Assembly: GCA_002317595.1 (NCBI GenBank)
Contig: DCHL01000072.1
Coordinates: forward strand, 2,039 to 29,955
Direction of reading: 5' to 3'
Length of the DNA stretch: 27,917 nt
Source of the DNA: Lachnospiraceae bacterium UBA1753
GTDB lineage: Bacteria > Bacillota > Clostridia > Lachnospirales > Lachnospiraceae
The position numbers and the translations under genes are program-made. Under the pieces are notes generated by a model. It ran no database searches, was not told the origin of the DNA, and saw only the letters and a list, made by a program, of their open reading frames with translations. Positions 22,060 to 27,917 of the stretch are shown here, one piece after another (position 1 is the stretch's first letter; the number at the start of each line of letters is the position of its first letter).

Positions 22060-24153
22060 ATGTCTGGATTTAAGAAAAACAGAAACTGGGTCAAGGTCCT
22101 AATCCTTGGACTGATGATATGCACAACACTTGAGGTCATTGTCCTTGGAAGTATTGCTCAGGTAAAGCGCGAGAATAAAAAGCAGGATGCACTTCTATAT
22201 GCACAGAGCGTTGCCAGTTCCATCCAGCTCACTCTTGAAAACTCTCTCTACGCTACAAAGTCACTTAAATATATCTATTCTCTCTACGGTGATGAGACAT
22301 TTGACTCTTTCGATTCAATTGCTGAAAGCATTCTCAGAGACGACTCTTCTATAGAAAGTATATACATTGCTCCTAATGGCGTAATTCAGGCGGCATATCC
22401 TCAGAGTGTAAAAGACTCTACTATCGGTTTCAATATGCTCTCCGACCCTGTGCAGGGTCCACGTGCCAGACTCGCAAAAGAAACACATGCCATCACGGTT
22501 GCCGGTCCTCATAACTTAGTTGAAGGTGACGTTGGGCTCATCATAAGGAATCCGGTTTATGTTGACGGCGCATTCAAAGGATTCACAGTCATCGTTCTTG
22601 ATTGGGATGATTTTGTTGATAATGTTTTCAAGAATGTTAAGCCTGCAAGCCGCGATTACAAATTTGCTGTCTGGAAGTCTAACAACTATGAAACTGCTGT
22701 TTCAGACGCAGATGGTTTCATATTCAGGAACAGCAATGATTCTATCTCCAATGAAGTTGATGTGGCCTTCAGTGTTCCAAATGATGTATGGCATCTTATC
22801 ATTGAGCCGGACGACGGATGGCTCGTATATAGGGAGATGGCAATCCCAGCCCTTATTTCAGTAACTGTCTCACTCATTCTTGTAATGCTTATAGTATTCC
22901 TCTATATCTCCAGCGAAAACAAGAAAGAGCTTGAGCAGGAGCTTGCCGCCAATGAGACAAAGAGCATTTACATGAAACGACTGGCTGAAGCCCTCGACAA
23001 GGCTGAAAAGGCAGATGCCGCCAAGAGTTCCTTCCTTTCCAGAATGTCCCATGACATACGAACACCCCTTAACGGTCTCATCGGTCTTATGCAGATTAAT
23101 GAGATTCATGCTGACAACAGGGAACTCGTTGATGAGAACAGGAAGAAGGCTTTTGTAGCTGCTAATCACCTCCTGTCTCTTATCAGTGATGTCCTCGAAC
23201 TATCCCGAATTGAGGATGACAACATTGTGCTTTCAGAAGAGCCCATTAATATCATTGACCTCGCCGCTGACGTGCTCACTATATCTGAGCTCCGTGCATC
23301 CGAGGCCGGTATTACACTTGACTATCACCTGGGCGATGCCGTCAAGGAACATCCCTACATATATGGAAGTCCTCTTCACATTCGTCAGATTTTTATTAAT
23401 ATAATTGGTAATTCAATAAAGTATAACAAGCAGGGCGGCAGTATCACCTGTACAAATGATATTATCGAAATGAACGATGATATCCTTGTATTCTGTGCGA
23501 CTATTTCTGATACAGGAATCGGTATGAGTCCTGAATTCCTTCAGCATCTCTATGAGCCCTTCTCGCAGGAGCATAACGATGCGCGAAGCACCTACCAGGG
23601 AACAGGACTTGGTATGTCAATTGTTAAGGGACTTGTTGAAAAAATGCATGGTACTATTGAGGTTACCAGTGAACTGGGTGTAGGAACCACCTTTGTAATC
23701 ACTGTGCCTTTCAGAAAGGCGTCCAAGGAAGATATACCACAGAAGAAAGACAATGAGAAATTGAGTATCAAGGGCATAAATATTCTTGTTGTAGAAGATA
23801 ACGAACTCAACATGGAAATTGCAAGGGAACTGCTCACAGATGCAGGTGCTCATGTAACTGAGGCGCGCAACGGAAAAGAAGGTGTTGATATATTTACCTC
23901 CAATCCGCCTGGATCCTTTGACATTATTATCATGGACCTCATGATGCCTATCATGGATGGTTTTGCAGCAACCAGTGCAATCCGTTTCTTCGGCAGATCA
24001 GATGCCAAGAGTATTCCGATAATAGCAATGACCGCCAATGCCTTCGCTGAAGACGCTCAAAGATGTCTTAACGCCGGCATGAACGGTCATATGGCAAAGC
24101 CTTTTAAAATCGAAGAACTGACAGAAAAGATTGTAGACCTTGTGAAAAGATAA
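22060..24153 (+). CDS. CHASE-domain hybrid histidine kinase with receiver domain
   Basis: 697 residues, the only gene on the plus strand. Membrane helices at about 12-33 and 262-284 enclose a CHASE sensor domain (IAPNGVIQAAYPQ, ITVAGPHNLVEGDVGLIIRN, PVYVDGAFKGFTV). Then come a coiled linker, HisKA with H331 (FLSRMSHDIRTPLNGL), HATPase_c with N451 (INIIGNSIKYN), DTGIGM and GTGLGMSI, and a receiver with D626 (IIIMDLMMPIMDG) and the lysine of MAKPFK. Start: an ATG at 22009 is possible, but ATG 22060 has GAGG 6 nt upstream and leads into the first helix. There is no Hpt or output domain; a partner must lie elsewhere. It is divergent from the deacetylase-kinase-regulator operon and ends 65 nt from the convergent pyrG. 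No terminator was recognised in that gap. Confidence 0.92.
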   Translation: MSGFKKNRNWVKVLILGLMICTTLEVIVLGSIAQVKRENKKQDALLYAQSVASSIQLTLENSLYATKSLKYIYSLYGDETFDSFDSIAESILRDDSSIESIYIAPNGVIQAAYPQSVKDSTIGFNMLSDPVQGPRARLAKETHAITVAGPHNLVEGDVGLIIRNPVYVDGAFKGFTVIVLDWDDFVDNVFKNVKPASRDYKFAVWKSNNYETAVSDADGFIFRNSNDSISNEVDVAFSVPNDVWHLIIEPDDGWLVYREMAIPALISVTVSLILVMLIVFLYISSENKKELEQELAANETKSIYMKRLAEALDKAEKADAAKSSFLSRMSHDIRTPLNGLIGLMQINEIHADNRELVDENRKKAFVAANHLLSLISDVLELSRIEDDNIVLSEEPINIIDLAADVLTISELRASEAGITLDYHLGDAVKEHPYIYGSPLHIRQIFINIIGNSIKYNKQGGSITCTNDIIEMNDDILVFCATISDTGIGMSPEFLQHLYEPFSQEHNDARSTYQGTGLGMSIVKGLVEKMHGTIEVTSELGVGTTFVITVPFRKASKEDIPQKKDNEKLSIKGINILVVEDNELNMEIARELLTDAGAHVTEARNGKEGVDIFTSNPPGSFDIIIMDLMMPIMDGFAATSAIRFFGRSDAKSIPIIAMTANAFAEDAQRCLNAGMNGHMAKPFKIEELTEKIVDLVKR

Positions 24154-24218
24154 CCGTCGCACACTACCTCACGAGGAAATATCACCCTACAAATGTGATG
24201 AAATGTCACGCCACCTCA

Positions 24219-25826
24219 CTATTTCCCAGCCCTATACTTTACAGCAGCTGCAACAAGTCCCCTGAACAAGGGATGGGGCTTGTTAGGGCGTGACTTGAAC
24301 TCGGGATGAGCCTGGGTTGCCACGAAGAATGGATGGTCAGGAATCTCGCACATCTCGACAATTCTTCCATCAGGAGACTGTCCTGACAGCTTCAATCCGT
24401 TCTCAGTAAGCGCACTCCTATAGTCATTGTTTACCTCATAGCGGTGGCGATGTCTCTCGTTAATATTCTCTGTGCCATAAAGCTCCAGTGCCTTTGAGCC
24501 TGCTGACAGTACACAGGGACAGCTTCCAAGTCTTAAGGTTCCGCCAATATCAATTACACCCTCCTGATCAGGAAGAAGTGCAATTACAGGATACGGTGTC
24601 TCAGGGTCAAGCTCAATACTATGGGCTCCCTTAAGCCCTGCCTTATTTCTCGCATACTCAACAATCGCAAGCTGCATTCCAAGACAGAGTCCCAGATATG
24701 GTATTCTGTTCTCTCGTGCATAGGTTATTGCGTGAATCATTCCATCAATTCCGCGGCTTCCAAATCCACCTGGCACAAGAATTCCATCAACGCCGCCTAA
24801 TTTCTCGGCAACATTTTCTTCTGTCACAAGCTCTGAATCTATCCATCTGATATTTACTGTAGATCTTGCAGGGATTCCACCATGCTTAAGTGCCTCAACT
24901 ACTGAGATATATGCATCGTGAAGCTGTGTATACTTTCCAACAAGTGCAATCTCAACCTCCCCAGTAGGGTTCTTGAGTGCCTCAACCATCTCCGTCCAGT
25001 CTGTGAGGTCGGGAGTCCTATTCTCAAGATTCAGCGACTCACACACTACATCTGCGAGATGCTCCTTCTCCATTGCAAGTGGAGCCTCGTAAAGTACATC
25101 CACGTCAAGATTCTGGAGCACGTGTGATTTGGGCACGTTACAGAACAGCGCAATCTTATCCTTCATTCCCTCCTCAAGAGGATACTCGCTTCGGCACACA
25201 ATGATGTCTGGCTGGATACCCATTCCCTGAAGTTCCTTTACACTCTGCTGTGTAGGCTTAGTCTTCATCTCCTGTGATGCACGCAGGTATGGAATGAGCG
25301 TAACATGAATAAGAATGGAATTATTGAATCCAACCTCATGTCTGAACTGCCTGATTGACTCAAGGAAGGGCTGGCTCTCAATATCTCCAACAGTTCCGCC
25401 AACTTCGATGATTGCAATTCTTGTCTCCTCATCTTCATTTGTAAAAAATCTTCCCTTTATCTCATTTGTGATATGGGGGATTACTTGAACGGTACCTCCG
25501 CCATAATCACCGCGGCGCTCCTTATGCAGCACTGACCAGTATATTTTTCCTGTTGTGACGTTAGAATTCTTATCAAGACTTTCATCAATGAATCTCTCAT
25601 AATGTCCAAGGTCGAGGTCTGTCTCTGTTCCATCGTCTGTAACAAACACCTCACCATGCTGAATAGGATTCATGGTTCCCGGGTCAATATTGATATAAGG
25701 ATCGAACTTCTGCATTGTTACCTTGTAGCCTCTCGCCTTAAGAAGACGCCCCAGCGAAGCTGCAGTTATTCCTTTTCCCAGTCCAGAAACAACACCACCT
25801 GTGACAAACACATACTTGACTGCCAT
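24219..25826 (-). CDS. pyrG: CTP synthase
   Basis: 535 residues, the standard length. It makes CTP from UTP, ATP and glutamine. The N-terminal synthetase domain starts MAVKYVFVTGGVVSGLGKG with the ATP P-loop, and continues KFDPYINIDPGTMNPIQHGE and DLGHYERF. The C-terminal class I glutaminase domain has the nucleophile Cys in GLCLGMQLA and the His/Glu pair in THPEF-like TQAHPEFKSRP. The longer frame to 25895 is rejected because GGAGG lies 8 nt before ATG 25826 and the extension is the leader RNA. A terminator-like hairpin in the leader (25868-25917), with the only visible promoter upstream of it, indicates control by attenuation. Identification firm. Confidence 0.97.
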   Translation of the reverse strand: MAVKYVFVTGGVVSGLGKGITAASLGRLLKARGYKVTMQKFDPYINIDPGTMNPIQHGEVFVTDDGTETDLDLGHYERFIDESLDKNSNVTTGKIYWSVLHKERRGDYGGGTVQVIPHITNEIKGRFFTNEDEETRIAIIEVGGTVGDIESQPFLESIRQFRHEVGFNNSILIHVTLIPYLRASQEMKTKPTQQSVKELQGMGIQPDIIVCRSEYPLEEGMKDKIALFCNVPKSHVLQNLDVDVLYEAPLAMEKEHLADVVCESLNLENRTPDLTDWTEMVEALKNPTGEVEIALVGKYTQLHDAYISVVEALKHGGIPARSTVNIRWIDSELVTEENVAEKLGGVDGILVPGGFGSRGIDGMIHAITYARENRIPYLGLCLGMQLAIVEYARNKAGLKGAHSIELDPETPYPVIALLPDQEGVIDIGGTLRLGSCPCVLSAGSKALELYGTENINERHRHRYEVNNDYRSALTENGLKLSGQSPDGRIVEMCEIPDHPFFVATQAHPEFKSRPNKPHPLFRGLVAAAVKYRAGK

Positions 25827-25867
25827 TATTTTTTCCTCCCTTAGTAGTTTGCGATTTTCATACAAAA

Positions 25868-25917
25868 GAGGGAGACTATGTAGAGCCATCTTCACATAGC
25901 TCTAAATAGTCTCCCTC
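25868..25917 (-). promoter_or_regulatory. pyrG leader attenuator (terminator hairpin)
   Basis: Minus strand GAGGGAGACTAT (25906-25917) pairs perfectly with ATAGTCTCCCTC (25868-25879), with an inner TAGAGC/GCTCTA stem, followed by TTTTGT. It ends about 42 nt before the pyrG ATG, leaving no room for a promoter in between, so it should be a conditional terminator. It would also stop read-through from the GH5 gene. Confidence 0.75.
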
Positions 25918-25930
25918 GACTTAGCAAAAA

Positions 25931-25959
25931 TATAAAATACAAAAGTCAGTTTACATCAA
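25931..25959 (-). promoter_or_regulatory. pyrG promoter
   Basis: Minus strand TTGATG (25954-25959), 17 nt, TTTATA (25931-25936), located after the GH5 stop codon and before the attenuator. The predicted start is near 25924. Confidence 0.55.
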
Positions 25960-25981
25960 TACTTTAAGAATTGCAACGTGT

Positions 25982-27229
25982 TTATTTATTGTTTCCAGAT
26001 AATCCCTCAAATACGATTTTTCCAGCCTCAGTAAGATCACTTTCATTCCAGCCTGATAGCTTATTGCAGTCGTTTTTCAATATCGAGAAACACTCATCCT
26101 TATTACAAAGTGACCATGCACACCACGGCAACCCTCTCTCATTAATAAAATAAACAAATCTTTTCGCGCTCTCGTATGCTTCATCGCCTCCGGCGTCATG
26201 ATTAATTCCCCATTCAGAAATGAATACTGGCACATTGTTAGCCAGACATTCATCTACTATCTGCCTGTACTCTTCAGGATGCTGTCCAGCATAGAAGTGA
26301 AAACTGTAAGCGATGTTCTCAAAACCGAATCCAAATCCGACAACCTCATTAACCCGATAACTGAACTGCGGTGTTCCAACGATAATAATTGATGAAGGCG
26401 CATTGTTTCTGATACATGGGATAACCTGATTTCCATAATTCCTTATCATATCCCATGTAGTGGCTCCATTAGGCTCATTGCATATCTCGTAAATTATCGC
26501 AGGGTCATCCCCATACTTCTTAGAAATCTCATCAAAGAAAACTAATGCATCTCCTATATCAACATTGGGATCCTGTTCACTCAGTACATGCCAGTCGACG
26601 ATAACATACATATCCTCCGACTTTGCATTATCAATAGCTCTAGTCATCAGGTCCATACTTTTTTCTCTGTCCAGACTATAACCGCCGTTTGCATCATTTG
26701 CATACATAGCAATTCGAAATACATTAGCACCATGTTCCTTTATAGTCCTGATTGCATCTGGATTTGTATATTCCGGAAACCACAAAAGACCATGAGAACT
26801 TACACCTCGAAGACTGACATCGTTACCGTACTGGTCCTTGAGCACAGTACCATCAAAATGAAGAAAGCCATGATATCCTACCCCATCACCAGAACTATCG
26901 GGAGTTAATATCTCTTCTCTTTCTGTCCGATCATCCTTTCCTTCATCGATGGTATCACTCGTGCTAATTGTGTCACTTGCGCTCTGTATATTACTTGCGC
27001 TCTGTATATCACCTGCATTCTGTACATCACCAACAGCCTGTGAATCAGGATTCTTCTCCGTATTATCATTATCCATTTCATGAGCCAATAATAAGTACTC
27101 TGCCTGCATTGTCTCAAGAGTTGCATTTATTCTGCTTATTTCAATCTGCTGAAATATTAGCAGACAGACCATAACCAGCATCAAAAAAACCGATATGCCA
27201 GATAATAGAAATGATAGTACCTTTTTCAT
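25982..27229 (-). CDS. membrane-anchored GH5 endoglucanase-type glycoside hydrolase
   Basis: 415 residues. An N-terminal helix (about 5-27) without a cleavage motif anchors the protein; then a short helical stalk, a Ser/Asp-rich linker (about 52-115) with five period-6 units (67-96), and a GH5 domain from about 118. Retaining catalytic pair: acid/base E252 (IYEICNEPNG) and nucleophile E339 (VFISEWG); also DWHVLSEQD and SFHFYAGQH. RGVSSHGLLWFPEYTN looks like the cellulase-type GH5 (GH5_2-like), so beta-1,4-glucan is the likely substrate, acting at the cell surface. Start: the second of two nearby in-frame ATGs is chosen because GGAGG is 7 nt from it and only 1 nt from the first. It has its own promoter and lies between galE and pyrG. 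No carbohydrate-binding module is present. Confidence 0.93.
   Translation of the reverse strand: MKKVLSFLLSGISVFLMLVMVCLLIFQQIEISRINATLETMQAEYLLLAHEMDNDNTEKNPDSQAVGDVQNAGDIQSASNIQSASDTISTSDTIDEGKDDRTEREEILTPDSSGDGVGYHGFLHFDGTVLKDQYGNDVSLRGVSSHGLLWFPEYTNPDAIRTIKEHGANVFRIAMYANDANGGYSLDREKSMDLMTRAIDNAKSEDMYVIVDWHVLSEQDPNVDIGDALVFFDEISKKYGDDPAIIYEICNEPNGATTWDMIRNYGNQVIPCIRNNAPSSIIIVGTPQFSYRVNEVVGFGFGFENIAYSFHFYAGQHPEEYRQIVDECLANNVPVFISEWGINHDAGGDEAYESAKRFVYFINERGLPWCAWSLCNKDECFSILKNDCNKLSGWNESDLTEAGKIVFEGLSGNNK
26942..27031 (-). repeat. 18-bp tandem repeat encoding the GH5 linker
   Basis: Five units of 18 bp encode GDVQNA, GDIQSA, SNIQSA, SDTIST and SDTIDE. The second and third units are almost identical in DNA, the others more diverged. 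In frame, so copy changes would only alter linker length. Confidence 0.75.
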
Positions 27230-27255
27230 AATCATACCTCCCCCTGCACGGCTTT

Positions 27256-27284
27256 ATTATATATCAACCATCCTCATATTACAA
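27256..27284 (-). promoter_or_regulatory. promoter of the GH5 gene
   Basis: Minus strand TTGTAA (27279-27284), 17 nt, perfect TATAAT (27256-27261). The -35 abuts the T tract of the galE terminator. The predicted start near 27249 gives a leader of only about 20 nt. Confidence 0.7.
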
Positions 27285-27288
27285 AAGA

Positions 27289-27322
27289 ACCGCTGATACG
27301 AAAATCTATTCGCATCAGCGGT
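27289..27322 (-). terminator. rho-independent terminator of galE
   Basis: 14-bp stem ACCGCTGATGCGAA / TTCGTATCAGCGGT (one G-U pair) with a 6-nt loop, followed by TCTTTTGT on the minus strand, 25 nt after the galE stop codon. Confidence 0.9.
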
Positions 27323-27347
27323 AACTAAATCAACCAGAAATATCGGA

Positions 27348-27917
27348 TTAATCCTCATAACCGTTGGGATTATTGCTCTGCCATCTCCAGGAATCAGCAC
27401 ACATCTCCTCGATTCCTCGCTGAGCCTCCCATCCCAGTTCTGCCTTTGCCTTAGCAGGGTCGGCATAGCATGTCGCAATGTCACCTGCACGGCGTGGCTT
27501 GATTGAATAGGGAATCGTAACTCCGGATGCCTTTTCGAAGGCCTTGACGATATCAAGTACGGAGTATCCCTTTCCTGTTCCAAGATTACATACGAAACAT
27601 CCCGGCTTCTCCTTAAGCTTTTCGATAGCCTTGACATGTCCGACTGCAAGATCCACTACATGGATGTAATCCCTCACACCTGTTCCATCGTGTGTGTCAT
27701 AGTCATTGCCAAATACACCAAGCTCAGGTCTCTTGCCTACTGCAACCTGTGTGATGTAGGGCATGAGATTGTTGGGGATTCCATTTGGATTCTCTCCGAT
27801 TCTTCCACTCTCGTGTGCACCGATGGGATTGAAGTATCTGAGAATTACCATATTCCACTCAGGATCTGCCTTCTGCATATCCATGAGAATCTGCTCAAGC
27901 ATTGACTTGGTCCAGCC
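27348..27917 (-). CDS. galE: UDP-glucose 4-epimerase, C-terminal part (cut by window edge)
   Basis: 189 C-terminal residues of about 340; the N-terminal NAD-binding half lies beyond the window. GalE interconverts UDP-glucose and UDP-galactose (Leloir pathway and cell-envelope sugars). Signature segments: VILRYFNPIGAHESGRIGE, PNNLMPYITQVAVGKR, DTHDGTGVRDYIHVVDLA, and CNLGTGKGYSVLDIV, all classical for bacterial GalE and in the right order. The frame stays open to the window edge (reading GWTKS before the first internal Met), so no start is visible here. It is followed by a clear terminator, hence the end of its transcript. Confidence 0.95.
   Translation of the reverse strand, partial: GWTKSMLEQILMDMQKADPEWNMVILRYFNPIGAHESGRIGENPNGIPNNLMPYITQVAVGKRPELGVFGNDYDTHDGTGVRDYIHVVDLAVGHVKAIEKLKEKPGCFVCNLGTGKGYSVLDIVKAFEKASGVTIPYSIKPRRAGDIATCYADPAKAKAELGWEAQRGIEEMCADSWRWQSNNPNGYED

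Noticed and set aside
24154..24218. Terminator between the convergent hybrid kinase and pyrG genes
   Set aside because: Only a 4-bp CCTC/GAGG hairpin and a TCAC/GTGA pair are seen, with no T tract on either strand.
25827..25895. Longer CTP synthase start, 23 residues upstream
   Set aside because: The extension is encoded by the attenuator hairpin and leader, and the downstream ATG has the GGAGG and the conserved N-terminus.

Overview
The window reads as chromosome of an anaerobic Firmicute of the Lachnospiraceae type (Butyrivibrio or Pseudobutyrivibrio-like). The grounds are the uvrC-hprK pairing, FtsH and CTP synthase of clostridial type, YesM/YesN-type sugar regulation, a membrane-anchored GH5 glucanase, GGAGG ribosome binding sites and moderate GC. 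This is inference from gene content; no marker RNA is present. All 23 genes but one lie on the minus strand, so transcription runs from high to low coordinates. No tRNA, rRNA, CRISPR array, transposase or attachment site was seen.

Layout from low to high coordinate. 1-2455: hprK (cut by the window edge) and uvrC. 2508-5876: a sugar operon with its own promoter and palindromic operator, encoding a DUF4867-like protein, a fucose/arabinose isomerase-like enzyme and a LacI-family regulator. 5907-11367: a six-gene operon, read as isochorismatase-family hydrolase, ECF S component, EcfT, fused EcfA-EcfA ATPase, NiaR-type 3H repressor and PfkB kinase. It starts at a promoter overlapped by a NiaR-box-like palindrome, so it looks like a niacin or NAD-precursor uptake and salvage unit. 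11425-14267: ftsH followed by a UPF0303 gene, with a clear promoter and terminator. 14390-21872: a carbohydrate ABC importer (binding protein and two permeases, no ATPase) next to an operon of a CE4 deacetylase, a YesM-type kinase and a YesN-type regulator. Direct repeats in front of the binding-protein gene suggest the regulator acts there. 22060-24153 (+): a CHASE-domain hybrid histidine kinase, divergent from the deacetylase operon. 24219-25959: pyrG with a leader attenuator. 25982-27284: a membrane-anchored GH5 glucanase with a period-6 repeat linker. 27289-27917: the 3' part of galE and its terminator.

The part most likely to hold something undescribed is the ECF/NiaR/PfkB operon. It has a regulator of niacin type, an S component I cannot assign, a sugar/riboside kinase and a cysteine hydrolase without the nicotinamidase metal motif. 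Its fused ATPase has lost key residues in just one of its two composite ATP sites. Other good leads are the DUF4867-isomerase operon, the pyrG attenuator and the direct repeats in front of the ABC operon.
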